Shown one piece after another: positions 37,004-46,361 of a DNA stretch of 64,000 nt. Position numbers and translations under genes: made by a program. This DNA is from an uncultured Granulosicoccaceae bacterium (GTDB lineage Bacteria > Pseudomonadota > Gammaproteobacteria > Granulosicoccales > Granulosicoccaceae), in contig CALHOI010000035.1 in the NCBI GenBank assembly GCA_938035525.1, positions 1 through 64,000 on the forward strand, written 5' to 3'. Numbering within the stretch: the stretch's first letter is position 1; each line of letters starts with the position of its first letter. The notes below the pieces were generated by a model, which saw only the letters and a list, made by a program, of their open reading frames with translations, had not been told where the DNA came from and made no database searches.

Positions 37004-37918
37004 ATGAAACACCTGCAAACGCTCCAATACGTCGACACCATCGCCAGAGTGGGCTCCATAAGAAAAGCTGCCGAAACGCTTTTTATTACCTCAACTGCTC
37101 TAAATCGTCGAGTGCTTGCATTGGAAGAAGAGCTGGGCGTACCCATTTTTGAACGCTTACCCAGAGGGGTTCGGCTTAGCGCTGCAGGTGAAATTCTGAT
37201 TCACCACGCGCGCATGCAAATGGCCGATATGGAGCGTGTTCAATCTCAGATAGCCGATCTTTCTGGTGTACGCCGTGGTCACATTTCCATTGTTTGTGGG
37301 CAGGCACTGCTGGCTTACTTTATGGTTGACCATGTTGCCCGCTACAGACAACAACATCCTGGTGTTACTTTCAGTGTGAGTGTGTGTAACCGAGCGGACG
37401 CCATCAGCGCGTTAAGCAATTACGATGCAGACTTGGCCATTGTTTTTGAGCCCGTGCGAACACCCGACTTTCATCCTATCGGGTCTGTACCGCAAGCCAT
37501 TCAGGCCATTATGTCTGCAGAACACGAGCTAACAAAAAAAAGTGAACTAACCTGGTCCGATATACTCTCGGCCAAGCTCATTTTGCCTACCCGCGCAAAC
37601 GGTGTCAGGCACTTACTAGAAGAAGCATTGGCAAAAAAAGGTGGCGAACTTAATACAGTGATAGAGTCAGACAGCTTTGACTTTATTCGCAACTACATCG
37701 TTAGTGAAAATTGTATTTCATTTCAAATTCCAATTGGTTTGCCTAAAAAATCTGACAAATCAAGTTTTATCACGCGTGCAATCGGTATAAATGCAATACC
37801 ACATGGACACGTTTTTGTTGGGCAAATGAACGGCAGAGCCTTACCGGTTGCGGCGTCTTTGTTTGCTAATGAGTTAATAAAATCTTTGGAAAATCTTGAC
37901 CCCAGAAGTAATAACTAA
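37004..37918 (+). CDS. LysR-type transcriptional regulator
   Basis: The 304-residue regulator has a winged helix-turn-helix at residues about 1-62 (YVDTIARVGSIRKAAETLFITSTALNRRVLALEEELGVPIFERLPRGVRLSAAG). An effector-binding domain of the periplasmic-binding-protein fold follows (about 90-295). It is transcribed divergently from the urt-ure genes, the classic arrangement for a LysR protein and its target. Urea or a nitrogen-status metabolite as effector is only inferred. The recognition-helix segment TSTALNRRVLALE is as expected for the family. Confidence 0.9.
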   Translation: MKHLQTLQYVDTIARVGSIRKAAETLFITSTALNRRVLALEEELGVPIFERLPRGVRLSAAGEILIHHARMQMADMERVQSQIADLSGVRRGHISIVCGQALLAYFMVDHVARYRQQHPGVTFSVSVCNRADAISALSNYDADLAIVFEPVRTPDFHPIGSVPQAIQAIMSAEHELTKKSELTWSDILSAKLILPTRANGVRHLLEEALAKKGGELNTVIESDSFDFIRNYIVSENCISFQIPIGLPKKSDKSSFITRAIGINAIPHGHVFVGQMNGRALPVAASLFANELIKSLENLDPRSNN

Positions 37919-38002
37919 AACCGAATCTTGTTTTTGGTTACACTTTTTAATCCATCGGATTGCACTTAAGCACGAAAACTAAAAAGAGCAACAATTGAAC
38001 GC

Positions 38003-39055
38003 ATGAACACCGAAGACCCAACAAAGGCCAACACACCTACAGATCTGTTGTATCGGATAACCAGATACCCTCTGTTTAAAATGGACCCTGAAAAAGCCCA
38101 TGACTTTGCTTTGGCATTAAGCGCCACAGGCATTGCAAAATCGCTAAACCGTAAACGTTACGCCATTGAAGCAAACCCGGTTAACTGCCTGGGCCTTACC
38201 CTGGCCAATGGGGTTGGCCTGGCTGCCGGACTGGATAAAAACGGCGACTACATTGATGCACTGGGTGCGTTTGGATTTGGTTTTATCGAAATTGGCACCA
38301 TCACACCGAAGCCGCAAACCGGTAACCCAAAACCCAGAATGTTCCGGCTCACTGAACACGGAGCCATTATTAATCGCATGGGTTTTAATAACCTGGGTGT
38401 CGATCACTTGATAGCTAAAGCAGAAAAGCGTGAATACAAAGGGTGTCTTGGCATCAACATTGGTAAAAACGCCACGACAGCGTTAGAGGATGCACAAAAC
38501 GATTACTTGATTTGTCTTGAAAAGGTCTATCCGGTAGCCGACTACGTTAGCGTCAATGTATCCTCCCCCAACACACAAGGCTTGCGAGATTTACAACACG
38601 GTGAGCATCTTCGCGGTTTGTTGGGTGCCTTGAAAAACGCCCAAGCCAAGCTAGCAACACAACACGGACAATACAAACCAATCGTGGTTAAAATCGCACC
38701 CGACATGAGCAATGACGAATTACAAGCGTTTTGTTCTGCCGTTATTGAGTTCGGGATAGACGGCGTCATTGCCGGTAACACCACAAACGCACGACACTGG
38801 GTAGAAGATCACAAACATGCAAACGAGCAAGGCGGGTTAAGTGGTGCGCCCATGCGCTCGCTGGCAGATGAAAAATTAGCCACCGTTGCCGAACATTTGA
38901 CAGGCAAAGCAGCACTGATTGGCGTTGGCGGTATTCATTGTGGTGAACACGCGCAAACAAAGCGCCAACTTGGTGCAGATCTTGTACAACTTTACACTGG
39001 ACTCATTTACCACGGACCTGCTTTGGTTCGCGACTGTATCAGGAAAACGGCATGA
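38003..39055 (+). CDS. pyrD: dihydroorotate dehydrogenase (quinone), class 2
   Basis: This 350-residue membrane-associated flavoprotein oxidises dihydroorotate to orotate in pyrimidine synthesis and passes electrons to quinone. It shows GLAAGLDKNGDYIDALGAFGFGFIEIGTITPKPQ, FRLTEHGAIINRMGFNN, the catalytic Ser region VSVNVSSPNTQGLRDLQ, VKIAPDMS, NTTNAR and LIGVGGIHCGEHA. A class 2 N-terminal amphipathic extension is present (LLYRITRYPLFKMDPEKAHDFAL). It overlaps the next gene by 4 bp. Confidence 0.96.
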   Translation: MNTEDPTKANTPTDLLYRITRYPLFKMDPEKAHDFALALSATGIAKSLNRKRYAIEANPVNCLGLTLANGVGLAAGLDKNGDYIDALGAFGFGFIEIGTITPKPQTGNPKPRMFRLTEHGAIINRMGFNNLGVDHLIAKAEKREYKGCLGINIGKNATTALEDAQNDYLICLEKVYPVADYVSVNVSSPNTQGLRDLQHGEHLRGLLGALKNAQAKLATQHGQYKPIVVKIAPDMSNDELQAFCSAVIEFGIDGVIAGNTTNARHWVEDHKHANEQGGLSGAPMRSLADEKLATVAEHLTGKAALIGVGGIHCGEHAQTKRQLGADLVQLYTGLIYHGPALVRDCIRKTA

Positions 39056-40008
39056 CACACTACGACGTATTTAATGGCGACGCCGATGGCATATGCGCAC
39101 TGCATCAATTGCGCCTGGCCGAACCAAAAGACAGCGTGCTTATCACCGGTGTCAAGCGCGACATAGCACTGGTCAAGCAGGTGCCGGGCGATACGGCAAC
39201 CAGCGCAACCATCCTGGATATATCCATGGATAAAAACCGCGACGCCCTGTTACCTTTGGTTAATGCGGGCATCAAAGTGAGTTACTTTGACCATCACTTT
39301 CCGGGTGATATTCCTGAGTCTGAGCATCTCGATGCGCATATTGATACCGATGCAAACACCTGCACAGGCCTTATTGTCAACGAACACCTAAACGGTGCTC
39401 ACTTGGCATGGGCCATAACCGCAGCATTTGGTGATAACTTATTAGACTCGGCACGCCAGGCCGCCACCGCGTTAAATTTATCTGATGCTGAGCTATCGCA
39501 AATTCAGACGCTGGGTACACTACTAAACTACAACGGCTATGGCAGCTCTTTAGAAGACTTATTTTTTCCGCCGGCCGAACTTTACCAGCGAGTTAAACCA
39601 TATAAAGACCCACTGGCGTTTATCAATGAAGACGACGCCTACCAAAAGCTGGAAACCGGTTACAACAGCGACATGGAAAACGCCAAGAACACAAAGCCAC
39701 TGCTGGCCGATGAATCCACCGCTGTGTTTGTTTTTCCTGAAGACGCGTTCGCCCGACGTGTTAGCGGCGTGTATGCCAATGACTTGGCTCAACAGAACCC
39801 AAACCGCGCCCATGCCATGCTCAGCACCCTGCCGGGTGAAGGATATTTGGTGAGCGTGCGTGCACCACTGGCGAACAAAACCGGAGCGGATGAGTTATGT
39901 CGCCAATTTGAAACCGGCGGAGGTCGCAAGGCGGCAGCCGGCATTAACTTTTTACCCGCCAGCGATCTTGACAAATTTACCGATGCGTTTAAAGCCCAGT
40001 TTGGCTGA
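39052..40008 (+). CDS. DHH-family phosphoesterase-like protein
   Basis: This 318-residue protein begins YDVFNGDADGICALHQL, resembling the first Asp motif of the DHH superfamily. It contains SYFDHHFPGD, the DHH-type motif (here FDHH), and ends with GGGRKAAAGINFLP, the GGGHxxAAG motif of DHHA1 domains. DHH/DHHA1 proteins include RecJ, nanoRNases and cyclic-dinucleotide phosphodiesterases; this one belongs to none that I can name. It is cytoplasmic and translationally coupled to pyrD, hinting at a nucleotide-related substrate by position only. Confidence 0.82.
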   Translation: MTHYDVFNGDADGICALHQLRLAEPKDSVLITGVKRDIALVKQVPGDTATSATILDISMDKNRDALLPLVNAGIKVSYFDHHFPGDIPESEHLDAHIDTDANTCTGLIVNEHLNGAHLAWAITAAFGDNLLDSARQAATALNLSDAELSQIQTLGTLLNYNGYGSSLEDLFFPPAELYQRVKPYKDPLAFINEDDAYQKLETGYNSDMENAKNTKPLLADESTAVFVFPEDAFARRVSGVYANDLAQQNPNRAHAMLSTLPGEGYLVSVRAPLANKTGADELCRQFETGGGRKAAAGINFLPASDLDKFTDAFKAQFG

Positions 40009-40041
40009 GTTTAAACGTGTAACACGAATCAATCGCTTCAA

Positions 40042-40968
40042 CTAACTCAGCTTCATTAATTCGCGCACATGCGCACTGGCGCTTCGGGCCAAAGCGGGTA
40101 ATGAGTAACCGCCTTCAAGCATGGATACAATGCGCCCATTGGCGTGCTTATCGGCGATGCTCATTATTTGCTGGGTAACCCAGACAAAGTCGTTATCACC
40201 TAAGGCCAGTTGCGCCAGTGGGTCTTCGGCATGCGCATCAAAACCGGCACTAATAAAAATCATTTGTGGTTTGAACTTCTCAAGCGCTGGCACCCAGTGC
40301 TCCAGTATGGCGTGACGAAAATCATCGCTGCCGGAGCCTGCAGCCAAAGGCACATTGACTCTTTGCCCGGCAACGTTCGGTCTGTAGTTGCCGGGGTAAA
40401 ACGGATGCTGAAACGATGAGCAAAACAAAATACGGCTATCGCCTTCAACCAGATCTTCTGTGCCATTACCGTGATGAACATCGAAGTCGAGTATGGCTAC
40501 CCGCTTTAAACCATGATTGTCCAACGCGTGCTTTGCAGCTATTGCAATGTTGCCAAAAAAGCAAAAACCCATGGCTTCTGATTTCTCGGCGTGATGTCCT
40601 GGAGGACGCACAGCGCAAAATGCGTTGTCAACCTCACCCGACATAACCACATCGGTTGCCTTCACAGCAGCACCCACGCCCCTAAGTGCCGCAGTCAGTG
40701 AATGCGGGTTCATTGCTGTGTCGGCATCAAGCTGCACGCTACCTGATTCTGGCGAACTGGCAACAATGGCATCGATATATGACTGAGGATGACATGAGCT
40801 TGCTTGCTCTGGCTGAGCAATCGGTGCATCAAAGTGTGTCAGATAATCGTATAAGTCCTGTTTTTTCAGCTGATCAAGAATGGCACCGATACGTTGCGGC
40901 GACTCGGGGTGGCCAGGGCTGATTTCGTGCAACACGCAATCGTTGTGAGTAATCAATGCGGTAGGCAT
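40042..40968 (-). CDS. histone deacetylase-family (AcuC/AphA-like) amidohydrolase
   Basis: This 308-residue zinc-dependent deacetylase of the arginase/deacetylase fold shows the active-site motifs RPPGHHAEKSEAMGFCFFGNIAIAA (catalytic His pair), LDFDVHHGNGTEDLV (zinc ligands Asp and His), FISAGFDAHAEDP (zinc-ligand Asp) and MLEGGYSLPAL (Tyr). All catalytic positions are present. Bacterial members deacetylate acetyl-lysine on proteins (AcuC) or acetylpolyamines. It is divergent by 65 bp from a PatZ-like protein acetyltransferase, which supports the acetyl-lysine option but does not prove it. Confidence 0.9.
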   Translation of the reverse strand: MPTALITHNDCVLHEISPGHPESPQRIGAILDQLKKQDLYDYLTHFDAPIAQPEQASSCHPQSYIDAIVASSPESGSVQLDADTAMNPHSLTAALRGVGAAVKATDVVMSGEVDNAFCAVRPPGHHAEKSEAMGFCFFGNIAIAAKHALDNHGLKRVAILDFDVHHGNGTEDLVEGDSRILFCSSFQHPFYPGNYRPNVAGQRVNVPLAAGSGSDDFRHAILEHWVPALEKFKPQMIFISAGFDAHAEDPLAQLALGDNDFVWVTQQIMSIADKHANGRIVSMLEGGYSLPALARSASAHVRELMKLS

Positions 40969-41033
40969 GAGCAGTGGTTATTCAAAGTTAAAAGACAACC
41001 GCAATATACCAGTAACTGAGTTACTATCGCCCT

Positions 41034-43718
41034 ATGTCGACAATTCATCTGGACAAACTACTCAATCCGCAATCCATCGCGGTAGTCGGCGCTAGCGACC
41101 GTGACGGCGCACCGGGTCGCGCAATTGCTGCAAGCCTGCTGGCCGGTAACTTCAGCGGCGTGTTGAGTTTCGTTAACCCACGATACAAAACTGTGTTGGG
41201 GCAAACCTGCTTTCGCTCATTAAAAAAAGTCGAGCCCGCCCCCGATCTAGTGATTGTTCTGGTGCCCGAGCGGATTATGCGTCGCACGCTGATTCAAATT
41301 AACGCCTGTGGCTGCAAAGTGGCGATTGTTATGTCCGCCATGAAAAACAGCAAGGCGGCACACAAGCTGGCGCAAAAGCTAGGTATTCGTATGCTGGGCC
41401 CTTTTTGCGCCGGCATCATCAGGCCGCACCTAAACTTAAACGCAACCTATTCAACTAATTCAATCAACGCAGGGTCGCTGGCACTGATTACGCAGTCCGC
41501 CTCATTGGGCGCCGCTATTGTTGACTGGGCCGAACCCATGGGCGTCGGGTTTTCTGCCGTGCTCTCAACAGGCTCAGACACCGACGTCAGCCTGCCCGAC
41601 TTACTGGATTTACTCTCAGAAGACCACCATACAAAAGCCATCATTGTGTATCTGGATAGGGTTCGGCACACCCGCAGTTTTTTAAGTGCCATTAGTGCTG
41701 CCGCCAGAACCAAGCCTGTTGTCTTAATGAAATCCACACAGGAGGGTGCTCGGTATTGCGATGCCTATACGCGTACCGGACAAATCTATTCCACCGAAGC
41801 AGTTTTTCAAACTGCCATGCGGCGCGCTGGTGTTGTACGGGTTCGCACGTTTTCAAATTTATTTGCTGCAGCAAGAATACTGACATCAGGCCTGCGTATA
41901 AAAGGCAAACGTTTAGCCATTATCAGTAATGGCGCGGCACCTGCGATGCTGGCTTGCGAACGTATGGCCAGCAAAGATTTTGCCCAAGCCAATTTGTCCG
42001 ACGCTACATTAAAAGCATTATCTAAAAACATGGATGGGCCGTGGAGTGGACAAAATCCGATTGTTTTACGTGATGCAGACCATCTAAACCATCAATACAC
42101 TCAGGCGTTAATGGCGTTTAAAGACAATCAGGACATTGATGCTTTATTGGTTTTGTTTGCGCCAGATGCCCGCAATAGTCCAGAACAAATCGCCAGTACC
42201 ATCATTGAGCATCGTCCAAAGCACATTCCTGTTATCAGTAGCTTTATGGGCGAAGCCAGTGTAACGAGCAGCCGCGAATTGCTTGGCAAGGCTAACATAC
42301 CTTGTTTTCGTACCCCGGAAGCGGCCACAGATGCCGTGGATTTTTTATACCGGCATTTACTAAGCCAACAAGAATTGCTACAACTCCCCAACCCAACCTC
42401 TCGATACACACGAGCCGATGTAGCCAGCGCAAAGACCTTAATAAACAAAGCGCTTGAACAAGGTGAGCGTGTGCTTGGCCCGCAAAAAACCCGAGCACTG
42501 CTGGGCTTGTTTGATATTAAAGTTCTGCCTGCAACACGCGTCACCAACCTGGAAGATGCTAAAAGCAGTGCAGAAAAACTGGGGTATCCCGTTGCCATGA
42601 AACTGGTGTCGCCCAATATCCGCTACAAATCAGAAGTGCTGGGCACCATTCTGAATATTCAAACACAAACCGAACTGGTTGAGGCTTATAACAATATAAG
42701 TGAACTCATGGCCACCCGCAGACCCGATGCCGAATTCAGAGGGGTGCTTATAGAAACCATGCACAAGCCAACTAACACCCGCAACCTTGCTATGAGCATT
42801 ACACGCGACGCAAGTTTTGGCCCCGTGATTAATATTGGCATAGGCGGCGACTTATCAACACTGGTACAAGAGCGAGCGTCACAACTACCACCATTAAATA
42901 ATTTTTTGATCGATAGCATGCTGGCCACCCCGACCATTGCCACTTATTTGGGCGAATTCAGGCATCAAAAACCCGTAAACACAAAAGGCGCAGCACACGT
43001 CTTAAGACGACTGTCCGAAATGGCCTGCGAGCTACCTGATGTGTTTTCAGTGGACATTAACCCTGTAAGAGTCAGCCCCGATGGCGCTGTTGCAATCGAT
43101 GCTCAAGTGGTGCTTGAACAATCAAAAGCAAACAAGGAATACGGCCATCTTGCTATTCATCCCTATCCGTGGCGATGGGTTCGCCTGGAAAAACTCAAAC
43201 GCGGACGTACAGTACAGTTACGCCCTATACGTCCAGAGGATGGTGTTTCAATAAAGGAGATGGTTCAGAATATGTCGGCCGAATCGCGCTACTTTCGGTT
43301 TATGCATGCCATTAATGATCTGTCACCGCAAATGGTCGCCCAATTCACCAAGCTCGATTACGATCGACAGATGGCGTTTGTTGCTATCGGCGATGTCAAC
43401 AAAGGCAATGTGGTGGGCGTGAGTCGCTACACCATGAGTTCAGATCAACGCTCAGCAGAATTTGCAGTATCTATAGCAGACGACTGGCAAGGCCAGGGCT
43501 TGGCATCCGCATTAATGCGTTTGGTTATTGAACATGCGAAAGCGCAAGGCCTGGAAAAACTGGTTGGCGACGTGCTTACCACCAACGCACCCATGCGCGG
43601 ACTCATGAAGGCTATGGGGTTTAGCGCCACCAGCGACCCTGAAGACAGAGAGCTGCTGATCTTTAGCTTGCCATTGCAAGATACCAACCCAAACGCGGAT
43701 AATCCACCATCACCATAG
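41034..43718 (+). CDS. PatZ/Pka-like protein lysine acetyltransferase (acyl-CoA synthetase-GNAT fusion)
   Basis: The 894-residue protein has the full architecture of PatZ/Pka: a CoA-binding Rossmann domain (about 1-135), succinyl-CoA-synthetase-like domains (135-460), an ATP-grasp domain (about 470-700) and a C-terminal GNAT domain (about 735-885, with FAVSIADDWQGQGLASALMRLVI). The phosphohistidine of active ADP-forming synthetases (SHTG) is replaced by TRTG, with Arg247 at the His place. The synthetase half is therefore predicted inactive and probably acts as a regulatory acyl-CoA/nucleotide sensor, as is known for Pat enzymes. The likely role is acetylation of metabolic enzymes such as acetyl-CoA synthetase. 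It lies head-to-head with the HDAC-family gene. Confidence 0.92.
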   Translation: MSTIHLDKLLNPQSIAVVGASDRDGAPGRAIAASLLAGNFSGVLSFVNPRYKTVLGQTCFRSLKKVEPAPDLVIVLVPERIMRRTLIQINACGCKVAIVMSAMKNSKAAHKLAQKLGIRMLGPFCAGIIRPHLNLNATYSTNSINAGSLALITQSASLGAAIVDWAEPMGVGFSAVLSTGSDTDVSLPDLLDLLSEDHHTKAIIVYLDRVRHTRSFLSAISAAARTKPVVLMKSTQEGARYCDAYTRTGQIYSTEAVFQTAMRRAGVVRVRTFSNLFAAARILTSGLRIKGKRLAIISNGAAPAMLACERMASKDFAQANLSDATLKALSKNMDGPWSGQNPIVLRDADHLNHQYTQALMAFKDNQDIDALLVLFAPDARNSPEQIASTIIEHRPKHIPVISSFMGEASVTSSRELLGKANIPCFRTPEAATDAVDFLYRHLLSQQELLQLPNPTSRYTRADVASAKTLINKALEQGERVLGPQKTRALLGLFDIKVLPATRVTNLEDAKSSAEKLGYPVAMKLVSPNIRYKSEVLGTILNIQTQTELVEAYNNISELMATRRPDAEFRGVLIETMHKPTNTRNLAMSITRDASFGPVINIGIGGDLSTLVQERASQLPPLNNFLIDSMLATPTIATYLGEFRHQKPVNTKGAAHVLRRLSEMACELPDVFSVDINPVRVSPDGAVAIDAQVVLEQSKANKEYGHLAIHPYPWRWVRLEKLKRGRTVQLRPIRPEDGVSIKEMVQNMSAESRYFRFMHAINDLSPQMVAQFTKLDYDRQMAFVAIGDVNKGNVVGVSRYTMSSDQRSAEFAVSIADDWQGQGLASALMRLVIEHAKAQGLEKLVGDVLTTNAPMRGLMKAMGFSATSDPEDRELLIFSLPLQDTNPNADNPPSP

Positions 43719-43730
43719 TCTGATCATTCA

Positions 43731-44615
43731 ATGCGAAACTCTCCCGTACCACGTCCAGAGTCCGTTAGCCTGAATATTGATGGTAAAACCATTGCTGGTA
43801 TCCGTCATCGCGTGGCCGACGAAGAAGCGCCTACTAAAGTCTTGTGTTTACACGGCTGGCTCGACAACGCCAACAGCTTTTTACCGATGATGTCGTTATT
43901 GCCAGAGATTGACTTATTGGCCATCGATTTACCGGGGCATGGATACTCCGATCACCTTGACGCTGTTTACACGGTGCCCGATTCGGCTTACTGGGCAGCA
44001 GCGGCGATCAAAGCTATCGGCTGGGAGCGCTGTCATATTATGGGCCATTCATTAGGCGGCATCATTGCACCGCTGGTTGCAGCGGGCGCGCCAGACATGG
44101 TTGAATCATTAATATTAATCGAGTCAAGCGGTGCCATTACCAACGAGGCCGATGAATTTGTAGAGCGCTTGCAAAAATCCATAAGCGACCGGCTTGAGCC
44201 ACATAAATATGCATCAAAGCTGTATGCAACTAAAAATGAGGCCGTCGATGCTCGACTACGCTCAGCAAAAATGGAAACCATTTCCGCTCGCTTGATTATC
44301 GATCGCCAAGTCAGTGAATTTGGTGATGGTTGGCGATGGCGTTTCGACCCAGCCCTGCGCATTAGCACAGCACATCGGCTGACTAATGAGCACGTTAAAG
44401 CGGTTAATGAATCTATCAGCTGCCCGGTTTTAACCATCGTGGCAAAAGATGGTTTTTTAACCTCGCGCCCCGAAACCGCTGAGCGCATGGCACAAATTAA
44501 AAACCATAAAACCGTGACCCTGGCCGGTCATCATCACTTGCACATGGATACCCCCGAGCCAGTGGCTGCGGCAGTTAATCAATTTTTAGGCACACGCCCT
44601 GCCCTTGGTGGATAA
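43731..44615 (+). CDS. alpha/beta-fold hydrolase
   Basis: The 294-residue hydrolase has the oxyanion region CLHGWLDNANSF, the nucleophile elbow IMGHSLGGIIAP (Ser), and a late catalytic His in LAGHHHLHMDTPE. It is a cytoplasmic esterase/hydrolase of the broad AB-hydrolase superfamily related to serine hydrolase-like proteins. The substrate is not predictable. It follows the acetyltransferase by 12 bp on the same strand and is probably co-transcribed. Confidence 0.88.
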   Translation: MRNSPVPRPESVSLNIDGKTIAGIRHRVADEEAPTKVLCLHGWLDNANSFLPMMSLLPEIDLLAIDLPGHGYSDHLDAVYTVPDSAYWAAAAIKAIGWERCHIMGHSLGGIIAPLVAAGAPDMVESLILIESSGAITNEADEFVERLQKSISDRLEPHKYASKLYATKNEAVDARLRSAKMETISARLIIDRQVSEFGDGWRWRFDPALRISTAHRLTNEHVKAVNESISCPVLTIVAKDGFLTSRPETAERMAQIKNHKTVTLAGHHHLHMDTPEPVAAAVNQFLGTRPALGG

Positions 44616-44664
44616 GCATCACCTCGCACATTGCACGCGGTTGATAAACTGTCGCAAAGCTTAG

Positions 44665-46048
44665 CTATTGACTTACCGAATAGCCTGGCCACGGTTGTGG
44701 GCGAATAACCCGATTGTTATGCACCATGACAGGTGGAGATTGATAAATGGTGGGCATATTAGCCAGCATGGTGGGCGCACCATTGCGGGCATCGACGACA
44801 ACCATGCCATTGTGTTGATCGTTGTTCTCATTATAGTGATACGCATCGGTAAAATACAGCAGTCCAGCTGCAGCCAAAGGTGATTCCTTTGCCGTTATAT
44901 TGATGCCATTCTCGGGAGACTTCCAAACAATCTGTCCTGATTGGGCATTAACAGCAAACGGGCGTCCTTGCTTGGTTCGGTAACCAGCCACATTGCCGTA
45001 TTCGGTAACGGCGCCATAGAAGTTAACGCCGTCAGACTCGGGGTTAAATCGGAATCCGTCTGCATCGCCTGAATTAACCGCCCATAAAATAGCGCCAGAA
45101 TTAACATCAACGGCAACCAGCCTTCGCTCATCAAAAAAGTCATCACCGTTTGTTTCGATAAACGATTCAAACGCAATCACATTACCGGCCACCGCTATAG
45201 GACTGGTACGATAAAGACCAAAGTTCAGTCCGTCAAAGTCGGTTTCCCATAATAATTGCATGCTCTGGTTATCGTAGCCACGCAAACTGCCCCATAAAGG
45301 CACTACCAACACTGAACCCACTAATCGGGGAGTTGCGTACGCATAATCTTTTAGATCGAAGCTCAGCGCAACCTCACCTGTGAAGCGATTCATGATGGTT
45401 AAAGTGGACCTATCTACGTGATGGTAATTACCAACCACATACACCCGATCGTCAGCAATCATGATTGTTTGTGTTAGCTGCGAGTCGAAACCGAGTAAAC
45501 CCGGACCTGCCAAAAAACGAATGGCTCCACAAACTTCGTTGCGACTCAACATCAACGGCAAAAAGATCACCACCGGAACCGATTGCATAGCATATGTCTG
45601 GCGCACAATGCGCCTCAACGTCGGCACCAAAGACTTCATAAAGACCAAGCCCAAATTCCCACACGTATCGCCCAGTGTTGACATCGATAACATTCAGCGT
45701 ATTGTCGTCTGCAGTAACCACAACTTTATCGCCAATCAAAGTCGCCGGTCCATTGAACTCGATACAACACGGTAATTCGTAAAGCGTTCGGGATCGCCCG
45801 GTGGTTGCTGATATCCGGATAAGCTCATCGCGGGCGGTCATCACCAAAAAGCTTTCGTTATTTGGGGGATCGGCTATGGGTTGCCCGGTAGTGGTGGGGG
45901 TGGTGCCTGTGTTGTTATTACCGCCCGTAAGACCGCCAGCGCCGCCTCCACCGCCTTCTCCTGAGCACGCCGTGAGCGCTAAGAGACATACCGGTAAGAT
46001 CACCTGTCGGGCGCGTAAATATTTCAGATAAGATAGAAGCATACCCAT
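44665..46048 (-). pseudogene. PQQ-like beta-propeller lipoprotein, interrupted by a frameshift
   Basis: Two overlapping ORF-track frames (45452-46048 and 44665-45693) are the two parts of one gene. The first part opens with a lipoprotein signal (LPVCLLALTAC|SG), a Gly/Asn/Thr linker and propeller blades (DELIRISATTGRSRTLYE, VIDVNTGRYVWEFG, FAVDVESQRSLWSHSF). The second part continues with LLGFDSQLTQT, GAILWAVNSGD, SGQIVWKSPE and VVDARNGAP. These are repeated PQQ/BamB-type blades. The switch lies at a run of six T on the coding strand (45512-45517). Removing one T gives continuous SHSFLAGPGLLGFDS. It may be a sequencing error, a decayed gene or a phase-variable site. The intact product would be an outer-membrane-lipid-anchored propeller of about 460 residues. 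Confidence 0.8.
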
Positions 46049-46361
46049 TACCTAACGCACCTGGACCGTAAAAATATCACAAAGATACTTGTACTTTGGT
46101 ATAGGCAATGGGGATTTGGCTGGCAAACACGCCGATTCTGTGAGTTTTTCGCGCTGCCAGCCAGCAACTAATAAACCCAGAAAAATGGCAGGTAGCGATA
46201 AAAAAAGGATAAATCCTCTGTATCACTCCCTGCCTTTACATCAACAACCGCGCTTAAATCAACACTAAAAGCGGAGTCAGCCATGACATCAGATGGGATG
46301 TGAGGTGCCACATCAAGCGCAACTTGGAAGCAAACCCACCTAAGCTCTTATGATTGGCTGC
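46049..46361. other. intergenic region without a recognised gene
   Basis: This 313-bp gap lies between the start of the frameshifted propeller lipoprotein gene and the end of the OmpA-type gene. I see no ORF with coding character, no clear terminator hairpin with a T-tract and no RNA gene. It presumably contains the promoter of the lipoprotein gene, which I could not place. Confidence 0.4.

Noticed and set aside
42128-42616. 162-aa minus-strand ORF
   Set aside because: It is antisense to the PatZ-like gene, has no domain or start signal, and its composition is a shadow of the other strand.
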